A stretch of 61,431 bases of DNA from Psychrobacter piscatorii (lineage in GTDB: Bacteria > Pseudomonadota > Gammaproteobacteria > Pseudomonadales > Moraxellaceae): contig NZ_CAJHAR010000022.1 of the NCBI RefSeq assembly GCF_904846415.1, positions 1-61,431 on the forward strand. Reading direction: 5' to 3'. Shown here piece by piece: positions 25,942 through 38,190 of the stretch. Each line of letters begins with the position of its first letter. Positions within the stretch are counted from its first letter, which is position 1. The position numbers and the translations under genes were made by a program. Below the pieces are notes generated by a model, which did no database searches, had not been told where the DNA came from, and saw only the letters and a program-made list of their open reading frames with translations.

Positions 25942-26730
25942 TTAGCGCTTGCGCAATAGTAACTGTGAGATGACTACCAATACTAGCGAGGCAACCAATA
26001 ATAACGTACCTATCGCGTTGACTTCTGGCTTGAGACCGACGCGCACCATAGAATAAATACGCAGCGGTAAAATCTCATAACTAGGCCCTGTGACAAAGGT
26101 CGATACCACCACATCATCAAGCGATAAAGTAAAGGCGAGTAACCAACCTGCCATGACCGCTGGCAAGATAACGGGAATCAATACCGTGCGCACCATGGTT
26201 GATTCGTTAGCACCCAAGTCACGTGCCGCTTCCATCAAGCGCTCATCTAAGCTGCTCAAACGCGCAAAGACAGTAATCACTACAAAGGGCAAGCAAAAGG
26301 TAATGTGTGCTAATAGCAGGGAGATAAAGCCTAGCTGCAAACCGATTAACAAAAATAGCGCGAGCAATGAGATAGCCAGCACAATCTCAGGCGACATCAT
26401 CAGGACAAATAGCAGACCATTTAGTAAGCCTTTACCGCGAAAATTATAACGATGTAAGGCGAGGGCAGTGAGCGTCCCTATAAGAGTCGAAACAGTAGCC
26501 GCGACCAACCCCAAGACAATAGAATGCCAAAACGCATCGAGCATCGCTTGGTTGTTAAATAGTGACTCGTACCATTTTAAGCTAAAGCCGCCCCAGTTGT
26601 AGCCGATTTTTGACTTGTTAAATGACATCACCACCAAAACAATGATGGGTAGATATAACAAAGTATAAATAAGACCGAGATAGCCTTTGGCAGCGATACT
26701 GCCAATCTTGAGTGTACGCGAATAAGACAT
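25942..26730 (-). CDS. potC: Polyamine ABC transporter permease PotC
   Basis: This is an inner-membrane permease of the spermidine/putrescine importer family. The 262-residue protein has six predicted membrane helices. The EAA loop that contacts the ATPase reads RLMEAARDLGANESTMVRTVLIPVILPAV. The ending (VNAIGTLLLVASLVLVVISQLLLRKR) is typical. Its first base is the last base of potB, so the two are translationally coupled. It is the last gene of potABC. No potD binding protein follows. Confidence 0.93.
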   Translation of the reverse strand: MSYSRTLKIGSIAAKGYLGLIYTLLYLPIIVLVVMSFNKSKIGYNWGGFSLKWYESLFNNQAMLDAFWHSIVLGLVAATVSTLIGTLTALALHRYNFRGKGLLNGLLFVLMMSPEIVLAISLLALFLLIGLQLGFISLLLAHITFCLPFVVITVFARLSSLDERLMEAARDLGANESTMVRTVLIPVILPAVMAGWLLAFTLSLDDVVVSTFVTGPSYEILPLRIYSMVRVGLKPEVNAIGTLLLVASLVLVVISQLLLRKR

Positions 26731-27608
26731 TAGGCCACCTCGTTAAAATCGGTCTTGCCAATGCGGCGACTACTGGCACGGTAGGCTAGTAATAATACCG
26801 CCATTGCCACTGTCAATAACACGCTAGCAGCAGCACCAAACGGCCAGTCACGGGCGTCTAGGAATTGGTTTTTGATGATATTACCGACCAACAAGTTACG
26901 AGAGCCGCCCAAAATATCCGCCACATAAAACATACCCATCGCCGGCAAGAGCACAAGCAGCACCCCAGAGATAATCCCCGGCGTCGTCAGTGGCAGCACC
27001 ACATGCCAAAAGGTCTGTGTTTTAGTTGCGCCCAAATCCTGTGAGGCTAATAGCATGTCATTGCGTAAGTCAGTAAATACTGCATATAACGGCAGTACCA
27101 TAAACGGAAATAATAAGTAAGTTAGGCCAGCAATCACCGCGCCTTGCGTATATAAGATATCGATAGGGGTATCAATGACACCGATTGCCAGCAGCGACTT
27201 ATTAATCAAGCCATTATTCGCAAAGAGCAGTTTTAGCGCATAAGTACGCACCAAAGAGTTGGTCCAAAAAGGCAGGATCAACAGCAGCATGAGTAACGGC
27301 TGCCATCGCACTTTTACTTTGGACACGAGCCACGCAAAAGGGTAGCCCAGCAGTAGACAGATAACCGTTGTGATACCTGCCATCCACAATGAATGAACAA
27401 AGACCTCAAAATATAACGGATCAACCATGCGCACATAGCTGTCAATACTGACAGGCAGGCTAATAAAGGCGCTGCTATCACGGGTCAAAAAACTGACAGC
27501 AATGACCAATATGTTTGGTAATAGCGCAAATATCAGTAGCCAACCCCAGATCAGCCAGAGCGTTGCCGTACGAAACGGACTTTTGCTGCCTAAGTGGTTG
27601 CGGGCCAT
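26730..27608 (-). CDS. potB: Polyamine ABC transporter permease PotB
   Basis: This is the second permease of the polyamine importer. The 292-residue protein has six hydrophobic segments. The EAA loop is LLASQDLGATKTQTFWHVVLPLTTPGI, preceded by LPFWTNSLVRTYALKLLF, a PotB/PotH signature. The start overlaps the end of potA and the stop overlaps the start of potC, each by a few bases, so the three form one coupled operon. Confidence 0.94.
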   Translation of the reverse strand: MARNHLGSKSPFRTATLWLIWGWLLIFALLPNILVIAVSFLTRDSSAFISLPVSIDSYVRMVDPLYFEVFVHSLWMAGITTVICLLLGYPFAWLVSKVKVRWQPLLMLLLILPFWTNSLVRTYALKLLFANNGLINKSLLAIGVIDTPIDILYTQGAVIAGLTYLLFPFMVLPLYAVFTDLRNDMLLASQDLGATKTQTFWHVVLPLTTPGIISGVLLVLLPAMGMFYVADILGGSRNLLVGNIIKNQFLDARDWPFGAAASVLLTVAMAVLLLAYRASSRRIGKTDFNEVA

Positions 27609-28849
27609 CAGCTACCATCCTTTTGTGCGATCGCATTGTTTGTATCGTTAGTATCTTCTGGCAACACCCACTCCCAGCCATCGACCCATGAGACTTTGAC
27701 GCCTTCGTTTAGTTTATAATCAAAGCTTGGGTCGTCTTCATCAAAAAACTCAGAGGCCTTAATGATATGGCCATTCGCCAACTCGATAATCGAGTCTAAC
27801 GTACTGCCTTTATAATTACTCTCGATGACCCGTCCCAATAGTCCGCTATGCTCGTTATCTTTTGGATCATATATTCGTAGATCTTCGGGACGAAGTAGTA
27901 AATTAACGATGTCACCTACTTGTACATCATTGGCAAAATTGGGTCGGCGCAAGTTACGTAGCGTTGTTGGTCCTTCTTGCGCTTGAGCCTCACAGACTTC
28001 GACTTCGATGCGTCCATTAGTCACTTTGCCATCGCGATCGGGAAGGTCTGGATAGACACCCTTGACCTCAGCTCTAAACAGATTGGTCTCACCGATAAAC
28101 TTGGCAGTAAACAAGTTGGCAGGGGTCTCATAAATCTCGATAGGCGTACCGATTTGCTGGAATGTACCGTCTTTCATCACGGCAATACGATCTGACATAG
28201 ACAGCGCTTCTTCTTGATCATGCGTGACAAAGACAAAGGTAATGCCTAGCTCACGTTGCAGACGCTTTAGTTCAGACTGCATTTGCAAGCGTAGCTTATG
28301 ATCGAGCGCGGATAGTGGCTCATCGAGTAGTAATAGCTTGGGGCGATTGATCACCGCACGGGCGATCGCCACGCGCTGCTGCTGCCCACCAGATAAATCT
28401 TGCGGTTTGCGATTGGCCAAATGCTCCAACTGCACCATGGCTAGCATCTCGCTCACACGCGCTTGAATCTCGTCTTTCGGGACTTTCTTTAACTTTAATC
28501 CATAAGCGACATTTTGGGCGACGCTCATATGTGGAAACAACGCGTACTGCTGAAAGACGGTATTGACCGGACGTTTATCAGCGGACAATCCTGCCATCTG
28601 TACGCCATCTAGATAGATTGTCCCCGCATTTGGCTGCTCAAAACCTGCAATCAAGCGCAGTAATGTCGTTTTGCCACAGCCTGAGGGCCCAAGCAGGGTC
28701 AAAAATTCGCCGTGCTTGATATCAAGGTTGATGTCTTTTAGAACCTCGGTTTGATCGTAGGTTTTTTTGATACCATTTAATTGCAGCAACGTCTTGTCAT
28801 CCTGAGGCGACGCGGAGGTAGGGTGCGTATGTGCAGAGGGGTCGATCAT
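27608..28849 (-). CDS. potA: Polyamine ABC transporter ATPase PotA
   Basis: PotA energises polyamine import. Walker A is [16 protein letters not shown] (near residue 54). The Q loop lies in [15 protein letters not shown], the ABC signature is [15 protein letters not shown] and Walker B is [12 protein letters not shown], with the switch His in [12 protein letters not shown]. The C-terminal TOBE regulatory domain spans about residues 255-395, longer than in E. coli PotA. It is the first gene of the potABC operon. The substrate-binding potD must lie elsewhere. Confidence 0.95.
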   Translation of the reverse strand: MIDPSAHTHPTSASPQDDKTLLQLNGIKKTYDQTEVLKDINLDIKHGEFLTLLGPSGCGKTTLLRLIAGFEQPNAGTIYLDGVQMAGLSADKRPVNTVFQQYALFPHMSVAQNVAYGLKLKKVPKDEIQARVSEMLAMVQLEHLANRKPQDLSGGQQQRVAIARAVINRPKLLLLDEPLSALDHKLRLQMQSELKRLQRELGITFVFVTHDQEEALSMSDRIAVMKDGTFQQIGTPIEIYETPANLFTAKFIGETNLFRAEVKGVYPDLPDRDGKVTNGRIEVEVCEAQAQEGPTTLRNLRRPNFANDVQVGDIVNLLLRPEDLRIYDPKDNEHSGLLGRVIESNYKGSTLDSIIELANGHIIKASEFFDEDDPSFDYKLNEGVKVSWVDGWEWVLPEDTNDTNNAIAQKDGS

Positions 28850-29262
28850 AATATTTGTTCCTAAGCGTCTAGTAGATCAGTGCAGCCACCAAGCTGGAGC
28901 GTTGTTTTTAAAGGGGCTGGCATGAGTGTCAGCACGATTTGATTACTGTCTGATTGTTGCCTGATTGCTGCGTATTATAACAAACCCGTGATACAAATCA
29001 GTGCAAGTTCGTTATCAATTACGCGAGTTGTACCGTTATGGTAGCGCTAGGAGGGGTTCTAATTTTGATGATATATGCTTTGATATAACGACATTTAAAC
29101 AAAATTTTTTACCGTTTTTTGGCCTCTATTCCTATACAATCACGGTATGGCTGACAAACATAATGAGTCTGCTAGGTTAGTATCTGCTCGCACCTCAATG
29201 TCTGCATACATGTGTGAAAAGCCGTTTATAACTCTCATATTATTGATAATAAAGGATCTCTC
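28850..29262. other. Divergent promoter region between potA and the carbonic anhydrase gene
   Basis: This is 413 bp without a plausible gene. TATACAAT near 29133 is a possible -10 for the plus strand. No other site was recognised. Confidence 0.45.
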
Positions 29263-29901
29263 ATGCCTACTGATATACGTCCAACAACAGGTCAAGAAGC
29301 CCTTGAGCTGTTAAAAGAAGGTAATGCCCGCTACGTGGATAGTCTCACCAGTACCGATGAATATATGCAGCGTCGCCCAGAATTGGTCAAGGATCAAAAT
29401 CCATTGGCCATTATTTTGGGCTGCTCGGACGCACGAGTACCCGTTGAGATTGTCTTTGATCAAGGTTTGGGGGATTTGTTTGTCATACGTGTGGCCGGCA
29501 ATGTAGTGGCGCCATCACAGATTGGCTCAATTGAGTTTGCGGCCGAGGCCTTCGGTACGCAGTTGGTGGTTGTCCTTGGACATTCAAAATGCGGTGCTGT
29601 CACAGCCTGCGTCGAGACACTGATTAATCCTGAACAGAATTATTCACCTAATTTGCAATCGATCGTTGATCGTATTCGCCCAAGTGTTTATAACTTGCAT
29701 GAGCTGGCAACGGCCAATGGTCAAGACGTCGATGCCGATGAGCTGGTTGATCGCTCTATCCGTGCCAACGTGCGCATGTCAGTGAGTCAGCTCAGACATG
29801 GATCGCGTGCACTAGAGGACTTGACCAACAGTGGTCAACTACTTGTTGTCGGTGCTGAGTATGACCTAGAGACGGGTAAGGTAAGGTTCTTAGACGGCTA
29901 A
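29263..29901 (+). CDS. can: Beta-class carbonic anhydrase
   Basis: The enzyme hydrates CO2 to bicarbonate, supplying carboxylases. The zinc ligands are Cys54 (CSDARVP), Asp56, His107 and Cys110 (GHSKCGAV). The GDLFVIRVAGNV segment of the family is also present. At 212 residues it is full length. AAAGGATC precedes the ATG. The gene starts a run of plus-strand genes that are probably independent units, because hairpins lie between them. Confidence 0.94.
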   Translation: MPTDIRPTTGQEALELLKEGNARYVDSLTSTDEYMQRRPELVKDQNPLAIILGCSDARVPVEIVFDQGLGDLFVIRVAGNVVAPSQIGSIEFAAEAFGTQLVVVLGHSKCGAVTACVETLINPEQNYSPNLQSIVDRIRPSVYNLHELATANGQDVDADELVDRSIRANVRMSVSQLRHGSRALEDLTNSGQLLVVGAEYDLETGKVRFLDG

Positions 29902-29911
29902 TATATCTGTA

Positions 29912-30017
29912 AATATGAACATACTTTGTTCATATTCTTACAAAACCCTATCAATTATTTCGCCATTTTTTATTATGATGAAAGAACCAAGCGAATTGCG
30001 ACCATCGTGATTCGCTT
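29912..30017 (+). terminator. Two hairpins downstream of the carbonic anhydrase gene
   Basis: Hairpin 1 has perfect arms AATATGAACA and TGTTCATATT (29912-29921, 29927-29936). Hairpin 2 has AAGCGAAT and ATTCGCTT (29989-29996, 30010-30017) followed by a broken T-tract (ATTTAT). Neither has a strong U-run, so terminator activity is uncertain. Confidence 0.45.
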
Positions 30018-30055
30018 ATTTATAACTGCATTTTCTAAATTATATTGGGATAATT

Positions 30056-30616
30056 ATGTCTAATCCATCTAATAATAACGCAACCATCGCACAGCCTACT
30101 AGCAGCATCAGTGCAGATGGTGTGAAGTCGATTTCAGCACAAACGACAGGCTTTACCTTTAATCACACCATGCTACGCGTCAAAGATCCTGCCAAATCAT
30201 TGGACTTTTATACTGGCGTGTTGGGTATGACGTTGCTTGCGGTCAAAAAATTCCCTGATATGGAGTTTGACTTGTATTTCTTGGCAAAGCTGACCGAGAG
30301 CGAGCGTGAAAACCTACCCTCTGGTGACGATTTGGAAATTTTTGCGTTCCGTCAGCGCGGTATTTTGGAGCTAACCCATAACTATGGCACAGAGACAAAA
30401 GCTGATTTTAGCTACCATGATGGCAATCAAGATCCACAAGGTTTCGGTCATATTTGTTTTAGCGTACCGAATCTAGAGGAAGCGGTTGCTTGGTTTGATA
30501 AGAACGATGTCGAGTTCAAAAAACGCCCAGAAGATGGCAGCATGAAAAACATTGCCTTTATCAAGGACGTTGATGGCTATTGGATCGAAATCGTACAAGC
30601 TGATTTGATGTCATAA
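30056..30616 (+). CDS. gloA: Lactoylglutathione lyase (glyoxalase I)
   Basis: GloA isomerises the methylglyoxal-glutathione hemithioacetal to S-lactoylglutathione. The 186-residue protein has a polar leader of about 30 residues, then the family fold. Metal ligands are visible as His in FNHTMLRVKDP, His in GFGHICFSVPNLEEA and Glu in GYWIEIVQ; a further Glu lies in GILELTHNYG. The DPKS-like segment LDFYTGVLGM is typical. It is longer than E. coli GloA (135) and closer to eukaryotic and Pseudomonas-type enzymes. Confidence 0.94.
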   Translation: MSNPSNNNATIAQPTSSISADGVKSISAQTTGFTFNHTMLRVKDPAKSLDFYTGVLGMTLLAVKKFPDMEFDLYFLAKLTESERENLPSGDDLEIFAFRQRGILELTHNYGTETKADFSYHDGNQDPQGFGHICFSVPNLEEAVAWFDKNDVEFKKRPEDGSMKNIAFIKDVDGYWIEIVQADLMS

Positions 30617-30693
30617 CTGGCAAAGAAGCAGTGAGATGTTCATTTATTTATTCCTTTAAACACGCGCTAAGACAGCAATAGGAGCAACCCTTT

Positions 30694-31671
30694 ATGCCCA
30701 CCCCCGACGTGAGTCGCATATCGAATACGCTAACCGATGGTGTGACCATCTATCAACAAGTGGTCTATACCACGCAAGACTTGGCAAGTGGCTTTATTGA
30801 GCGCATTCCATATTTTGTGGCGGCGCTCATTGTGTTGGGGATTTTTTGGCTGTTGTCGATTATTTTCAAAAAAGTCGTGCATAAAACCTTGGGCGCGCGC
30901 GTGCGTCATCAAAACTTGGTGAAAGTGTTTCAGCGGATAGGTGGGGCACTTATTCTATTTATTGGCTTTATGATCGCTATGGTTGTTGCTATTCCAGGAT
31001 TTACACCAGCCAAATTAATCGGTGCGCTTGGTATCGGTTCGGTTGCGATTGGCTTTGCTTTTAAAGATATTTTTCAAAACCTACTCTCTGGTATTTTATT
31101 GCTGATCTCAGAGCCGTTTCGTATTGGTGATCAGATCGTCTCAGGGGATTATGAAGGAACGGTTGAGGACATCAAAATCCGTGCAACGACCATCAAGACC
31201 TATGATGGCAGGCAAGTGGTTATTCCAAACTCGGAGCTATATACCTCGGCGTTGACTGTCAATACCGCTTATAAACAGCGCCGCTTACAAGTAGCGGTGG
31301 GCATTGGTTATGAAGACGATATCGAAACGGCAAAAGCTGAGATTTTACAAGCTTTGGATAAAGTTGAGAGCGTATCGAAGAAAGCGACACCAAGTGTGAT
31401 TGCCACAGGGTTTGGCGGCTCGTCCATAGATCTAATGGTTCGCTGGTTTATTGAAGATGGCACGCAGGCCAACAAGGTCACCTCAATTCATCAAGTGATT
31501 GTAGAGATCAAAAACGCCCTTGATGCGGCAGATATCAATATTCCATTCCCAATACGTACGATAGATCTAAGCGATCCTTCGGTAAAATCTATTGTTAAGC
31601 AAATAAATAAGCAGCAAGATGAGGACGTTAATGATGATGCTAATAATGCCAAAAAAATAGAGACAGAGTGA
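30694..31671 (+). CDS. mscS: MscS-family mechanosensitive channel
   Basis: This is an inner-membrane channel that opens under hypo-osmotic stress. The 325-residue protein has three membrane helices in the first 130 residues. The third, pore-lining helix shows GALGIGSVAIGFAFKDIFQN with the regular Gly/Ala spacing. The beta domain starts RIGDQIVSGDYEGTVEDIKI and includes YDGRQVVIPNSELY. The C-terminus is a polar, acidic tail. The length is close to the small MscS type. AGGAGCA precedes the ATG. Confidence 0.92.
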   Translation: MPTPDVSRISNTLTDGVTIYQQVVYTTQDLASGFIERIPYFVAALIVLGIFWLLSIIFKKVVHKTLGARVRHQNLVKVFQRIGGALILFIGFMIAMVVAIPGFTPAKLIGALGIGSVAIGFAFKDIFQNLLSGILLLISEPFRIGDQIVSGDYEGTVEDIKIRATTIKTYDGRQVVIPNSELYTSALTVNTAYKQRRLQVAVGIGYEDDIETAKAEILQALDKVESVSKKATPSVIATGFGGSSIDLMVRWFIEDGTQANKVTSIHQVIVEIKNALDAADINIPFPIRTIDLSDPSVKSIVKQINKQQDEDVNDDANNAKKIETE

Positions 31672-31726
31672 TTTACTCAGAGCGTTATTTCAAAGAGCTG
31701 CCTTAGCGTGATATTTTTTGAGCAAT

Positions 31727-31763
31727 AAAAAACCGCCATATCATTGAATATGGCGGTTTTTTT
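31727..31763. terminator. Bidirectional terminator between mscS and cytochrome c'
   Basis: The arms AAAAACCGCCATAT and ATATGGCGGTTTTT form a perfect stem with a six-base loop. Seven Ts follow on the plus strand and an A-run precedes it, so it can serve both convergent genes. Confidence 0.93.
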
Positions 31764-31797
31764 GTCTTTCTACAAACTACTAGGCCAGTATAAAGCG

Positions 31798-32271
31798 TTA
31801 GTCATTCTTTGCTCTAAATTCGGTATGGCACGATTTACAGCTTGCGCCCACTTCACCAAAGGCAGGCTGAACGTCTTCGACACTAGTGGCTGACTGTGCA
31901 GCAGCATTTAGCTCAGCAGTCACTTTTTGAAAGTTGTCCGCTTCAGCACTGAAACCATCAGCATTTGACCAAACGGCTTCAGCGGCATTGCCCATGGCTT
32001 CTTGGTTTTCAAAATGACTCCAAGGGCTTGAGGCGTCTTCTGCCAAGAATGCCGCTTGTTCTTTGAAAACAGCCGCATCAAAGGTATCTGGTGATTTGAC
32101 CATATCACCCATGACCCCCATTGCATCGCCCCAGCTTTTCATGCTGTCTTGGCGCGCTTTGATATCAGGGTCATCGCCTGCACCGCTACACGCTGTCAAA
32201 CCCAGCGCCGCTGCCATTAAGGTGATGCTAAAAAAAGACTTCAAAGATTTTTTGGTATAAACCTGTGCCAT
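31798..32271 (-). CDS. Cytochrome c'-type lipoprotein
   Basis: This is a class II c-type cytochrome, a four-helix periplasmic haem protein. The signal peptide (FFSITLMAAALGL) ends in lipobox TAC. The haem motif CKSCH lies close to the C-terminus (GEVGASCKSCHTEFRAK), as expected for cytochrome c'. Such proteins bind NO or act in electron transfer; the role here is not shown. AGGAGT precedes the ATG. It is the second lipid-anchored cytochrome in the window. Confidence 0.88.
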   Translation of the reverse strand: MAQVYTKKSLKSFFSITLMAAALGLTACSGAGDDPDIKARQDSMKSWGDAMGVMGDMVKSPDTFDAAVFKEQAAFLAEDASSPWSHFENQEAMGNAAEAVWSNADGFSAEADNFQKVTAELNAAAQSATSVEDVQPAFGEVGASCKSCHTEFRAKND

Positions 32272-32649
32272 ATGACTTACTCCTTTAAACTTGGCTAATC
32301 GCAGGCGCCACTATAAACGCGCACTTTGCCTCAAATATTATTATAAAAATACTGCCGAAAACTCTTTTACGTACAGTAGCCGCCAAAGAACTTCTCTTAT
32401 TGTAGCGGTTATCTACAAAATGGTAATGAGATAGTTGTTATATCCTCGTAATCATTCAGGTGATTAAAAAGAGTTTATGGCGTTAATAACACGATTATTG
32501 TTCATTTTATTTAAATGTCATATCAGTAATGTCATATCAATGCAGTGAAATTCAGTATCAGTCATCATATGAATGTAAAAAGGCCAGCTATCGTAGCTGA
32601 CCTTTTAAATCATTTATCAAAAACTTGAACGACAAGTTATCTGCAAAAT
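32272..32649. other. Spacer between hemF and cytochrome c'
   Basis: This is 378 bp without a gene. Its hemF-proximal end holds the hemF terminator (32578-32606). The rest is AT-rich, with a short tandem similarity (GTCATATCA twice, near 32518-32537). Confidence 0.55.
32578..32606 (-). terminator. Intrinsic terminator of hemF
   Basis: The arms AAAAGG-C-CAGCTA and TAGCTGACCTTTT pair with one mismatch and a TCG loop. On the minus strand the stem is followed by a T-run (TTTTTAC). It lies about 45 bp after the hemF stop. Confidence 0.85.
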
Positions 32650-34375
<1,726 letters not shown>

Positions 34376-34909
34376 TGCTGTCCTGCATAAGCCTATAATC
34401 GTGGCGGTGAAGGGTTTGTGATAGTGCTATTAAACCCGCGATGACATCTTAGACTGAACGGTAAGGCCAAGATGATAGCAGTATAACCCTTTCATAAAGA
34501 ACGCGTGCTTATTGTATTTATTATAAAAACACACAAAGTTCACAGACGACGCACGATGATTAAAGCGACAATTAAAAAAAAATGCTATTATGCCATACTA
34601 TTTTGGTGGATACAGTGACAAGTCTTTATCCTTACATTACTATGTCGTCACTAACATCCGATATTGATGCAAAATAATAGGGCATAATGTTAAGCCTCAT
34701 TGTCGAAGCATGCAGTATTGAAACATGGTCTATTATAGTAGTGTGCCCACGTTATACATAGTAAAACTATAGAAATGCAAAAGTTGCATGAATAATTATA
34801 TGGTCGATTACATCAATAATGATGTAGATATTATTGACGTCTTTCAGTTGTAGCTATTGCTATATTGGAGACACGTCTTGTCAGCAGATTGGTAGGTATC
34901 GTACGGTTT
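34376..34909. other. Divergent promoter region between ribA and dxs
   Basis: This is about 530 bp, very AT-rich, with no recognisable gene or RNA. It must contain the ribA and dxs promoters, but I could not assign boxes. GGAGA at 34867-34871 looks like a ribosome site but has no good in-frame start close behind it. Confidence 0.45.
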
Positions 34910-36967
34910 ATGCAGCAGTCACTTCATTCCCCAAAGTCTCAGTCCTCATCTGCATCAGTATCTGATTCTGCCGCCCAGCTATCGAGCTTACAGCAGACTT
35001 ATACTGTGATTCCTCGCGTGCGTCCGCATACGCCATTGCTTGATGCCATTGACACACCTTCTGATATGAATGCGTTTTCAACCACTCAGCTGATTACGTT
35101 GGCTGATGAACTGCGTCTTTTTTTGTTGTATTCAGCCGGTCAAAGCGGCGGGCATTTTGGCGCCAATTTGGGTGTGATTGAGCTGACGATTGTATTGCAT
35201 TATTTGCTAGATACACCGCAAGATCAGATCGTATGGGATGTGGGTCATCAGGCCTATGCACACAAAGTCCTGACAGGTCGCCGTGAGCAGTTGGCAACGA
35301 TCAGATCAAAAGATGGTCTGACTGCATTCCCAGAGCGTGCAGAGTCTATCTACGATACATTTGGTGTTGGGCATTCATCAACCTCTATCTCAGCGGGTCT
35401 GGGCATGAGCTTGGCGCTGCGCTATCAAGGCCGCGCGCAAACCGTTGCTTGTATCATTGGTGATGGCGCGATGACCGGTGGTATGGCTTTTGAAGCCATG
35501 AACGATGCAGTCCAACAAGATGCCGATCTACTAGTCATTTTAAATGACAACGATATGTCGATTTCTTGTTCTATCGGTGGTTTTTCGCGGCATCTAGCGA
35601 TGCTTTGGGAGTCGGGCTACCAAGTCGATATCTCTGATTCAGGTAAGCCTGTGCTTTGCCAGCGTCCTGATATGCAAGCATTTGATCGGCGTAAACGTCA
35701 CAAAGAGATGCGTGATGTGCCCCAGTTAGAGGACAACTTATTCAAAGCGATTGGCTTTACCTATTTTGGTCCGTTTGATGGGCACAATATCCCTGAGCTA
35801 CTGCGTGTGCTGTCAATTGCCAAACAAGTCAAAGGGCCTGTTTTAGTACATATCTATACCACCAAAGGTAAAGGCTTTGCACCAGCAGAACTAGATCCGG
35901 TCGGCTATCACGCGATTAGTAAGCTGCCAGCAGAGATTCATAATGAGTCTCAGAGCAAATCTACAGAAGCACCAAAACAAAATACAAAACCTGCGCTAAA
36001 ATACTCGCAAGTATTCGGCAAGTTCTTATGCGATAAAGCGGCTGAAGACGATAAGTTGCTAGCCATCACCCCTGCTATGGAAGAAGGTTCGGGGATGATT
36101 GACTTTGCTCGTCATTTTCCAACACGCTTTTTTGATGTGGCTATTGCTGAACAACATGCGGTCACGCTAGCGGCCGGCATGGCGACGCAAGGTGTCAAAC
36201 CTATTGTGGCGATTTACTCGACATTTTTGCAGCGTGGGTATGATCAGCTGATTCATGACGTGGCGCTACAGAATCTCGATGTCATGTTTGCCATTGATCG
36301 AGCGGGTCTCGTTGGTGAAGATGGTGCCACGCATGCAGGCGTTTTTGATTTTAGCTTTTTACGTTGTATCCCGAATATAGTGATTGCTGCGCCAAAAGAT
36401 GAGAACGAATGCTACCATCTGCTCAATACTTGCTATGAACATCAGGGATGTACGGCAGTTCGTTATCCGCGTGGCACCGGTACAGGCGCAGCTATCGAGC
36501 AGCCAGCACAGAATTATAAAATAGGTGAAGCCGTTATTGAGTCAGTATTGGGCAGCAATGATGCGCCTTATAAGCTAGCGATATTGGCTTTTGGTACGAT
36601 GGTTGCGACTGCTCAGCAAGCGGCCGAGAGCTTAACCAGTGCTGATGCATTGATAGAATGTCAGGTACATGTGGTCAATATGCGCTGGGTAAAACCGCTA
36701 GATACCACAATGCTTGAGAGCTTATTGGCGCAAGGCGTGACGCATATCGCAACCTTAGAAGAGCATATGGTCATGGGCGGTGCAGGTAGTGCGGTCAATG
36801 AGTACTTGCTTAATGAGTCGGCTGCTTTTAAACGTCAGCGTTCAGCTATTGGCAACATAGGCATTGCTGATCGCTTTATCGCGCATGGCTCACAAGCAGA
36901 GCAGTGGGCTGATTGTGGTTTGGATGTCGAAGGCGTAATTAAACAGCTTAAGCAACTGCTGTCGTAA
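34910..36967 (+). CDS. dxs: 1-deoxy-D-xylulose-5-phosphate synthase
   Basis: Dxs condenses pyruvate and glyceraldehyde 3-phosphate, the first step of the MEP isoprenoid pathway. Thiamine-diphosphate binding is visible as [20 protein letters not shown] and the following LNDND. The N-terminal transketolase fold ([34 protein letters not shown]) is present. So are the central catalytic Glu in [15 protein letters not shown] and the C-terminal transketolase domain ([16 protein letters not shown]). An N-terminal polar leader of about 40 residues is extra. The start is uncertain: ATG 34910 is the first ATG, and the frame is open back to TTG 34865. Confidence 0.96.
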   Translation: MQQSLHSPKSQSSSASVSDSAAQLSSLQQTYTVIPRVRPHTPLLDAIDTPSDMNAFSTTQLITLADELRLFLLYSAGQSGGHFGANLGVIELTIVLHYLLDTPQDQIVWDVGHQAYAHKVLTGRREQLATIRSKDGLTAFPERAESIYDTFGVGHSSTSISAGLGMSLALRYQGRAQTVACIIGDGAMTGGMAFEAMNDAVQQDADLLVILNDNDMSISCSIGGFSRHLAMLWESGYQVDISDSGKPVLCQRPDMQAFDRRKRHKEMRDVPQLEDNLFKAIGFTYFGPFDGHNIPELLRVLSIAKQVKGPVLVHIYTTKGKGFAPAELDPVGYHAISKLPAEIHNESQSKSTEAPKQNTKPALKYSQVFGKFLCDKAAEDDKLLAITPAMEEGSGMIDFARHFPTRFFDVAIAEQHAVTLAAGMATQGVKPIVAIYSTFLQRGYDQLIHDVALQNLDVMFAIDRAGLVGEDGATHAGVFDFSFLRCIPNIVIAAPKDENECYHLLNTCYEHQGCTAVRYPRGTGTGAAIEQPAQNYKIGEAVIESVLGSNDAPYKLAILAFGTMVATAQQAAESLTSADALIECQVHVVNMRWVKPLDTTMLESLLAQGVTHIATLEEHMVMGGAGSAVNEYLLNESAAFKRQRSAIGNIGIADRFIAHGSQAEQWADCGLDVEGVIKQLKQLLS

Positions 36968-37320
36968 TTTTTATTTTTAGATTTACAATATTATTTAAGA
37001 ATTATTGCTTTAAAAACATATTAATTAAAACCGATATAAGCTCTTTGAATGGAGCAAACGCCTGCTAGCCGTAGGTGCTGACTTTTTTACAACTTGCGCA
37101 GTTTGTATGACCCCCAAAATACTGGCTTGGTCAGCGTGACGGTTTTTTCGTTTTTATCGAACAATTTTAGTATAATGCGGTTGTCGTTTATAAGTTTTTA
37201 TTTATAAAAGACACGTTTTTAATCGCATAGATGTGGTGTGATGCGGCGGCTGTTTGGCATGTTGTGGGCACAGAGTTGGTCTTATTTTTTATATTCATTC
37301 ATCAAGCAAATAGGTTATTT
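36968..37320. other. Spacer between dxs and suhB
   Basis: This is about 350 bp with no gene that I accept. TATAATG at 37171-37177 is a likely -10 box for suhB, but the -35 region is poor. An in-frame upstream extension of suhB (37231) lacks family similarity. Confidence 0.45.
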
Positions 37321-38148
37321 ATGGAACCCATGGTCGTCATCGCAGCGCGTACTGCTGAAAAAGTTGGTAAAGAGATTTTATATGCGCATCAAAACCGTCA
37401 CAAAATCGAGTTAGATATAGAGTCTAAAGGGCTTGATGGTCTGGTTACACGCATCGATCGCTTTAGCGAAGAGCTCACTATTGAGACACTAAAAGCCAGC
37501 TATCCCAATCATTCGTTTTTGGGTGAAGAGTTTGGTATGCAAGAAGGTCGCGGCGAAGACGCTGACTGGTGCTGGATTATCGATCCGCTAGATGGTACTA
37601 AGAACTTTGTCCACGGTGTACCGCAGTTCTGCGTATCTATCGCTGTACAGCACAAAGGCGTGACTCAGCACGGCGTCATTTATGACCCAGTCCGTGACGA
37701 GATGTTCTCTGCTAGCCGTGGTAAAGGCGCACGTTTAAACCAACGTCGTATCAATGTCAGCGAACGTAAAACGATTGATGGTGGGTTTTTTACCACAGGT
37801 CATCCGCTTGAGCGTAAGCGCAATGGTGAAGTGATCTCTTATGCCAAGCAGCACTTTGAGAGCTTACAAAAGATCTCTGAAGCTGGTGGTCAGGTACGTC
37901 GTCTGGGTTCAGCGGCGCTTGATTTGTGTTATGTCGCTGCTGGTCGCTTTGATGGCTATTTTGAGATGTCGATCAAGCCTTGGGATATCGCAGCGGGTGA
38001 GCTTATCGTCACCGAAGCGCGCGGCGTTGTGGTCGATCACACGGGCGCGCACAATTCTATGACTTCAGGCTCTATCTTTGCTTGTAACGTCAAACTGCTC
38101 AAGCCATTGATGCAAACTGTTGTGCCAATCTGGGGCGATGTGATCTAA
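37321..38148 (+). CDS. suhB: Inositol-1-monophosphatase family protein SuhB
   Basis: SuhB is a magnesium-dependent inositol monophosphatase that in E. coli also acts in rRNA antitermination. From ATG 37321 the protein has 275 residues, the usual size, beginning MEPMVVIAARTAEKVGKEIL. Metal and substrate motifs are GEEFG, WIIDPLDGTKNFVHGVPQF and the late KPWDIAAGELIVTEARG. An upstream ATG at 37231 would add 30 residues with no ribosome site. A terminator follows. Confidence 0.95.
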   Translation: MEPMVVIAARTAEKVGKEILYAHQNRHKIELDIESKGLDGLVTRIDRFSEELTIETLKASYPNHSFLGEEFGMQEGRGEDADWCWIIDPLDGTKNFVHGVPQFCVSIAVQHKGVTQHGVIYDPVRDEMFSASRGKGARLNQRRINVSERKTIDGGFFTTGHPLERKRNGEVISYAKQHFESLQKISEAGGQVRRLGSAALDLCYVAAGRFDGYFEMSIKPWDIAAGELIVTEARGVVVDHTGAHNSMTSGSIFACNVKLLKPLMQTVVPIWGDVI

Positions 38149-38190
38149 TCACAAAATAAGCAGGCTTAAACGCCGAGCGAGTCAAGTATT

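Noticed and set aside
34376..34909. FMN riboswitch upstream of ribA
   Set aside because: No RFN-like conserved segments seen; only AT-rich sequence.
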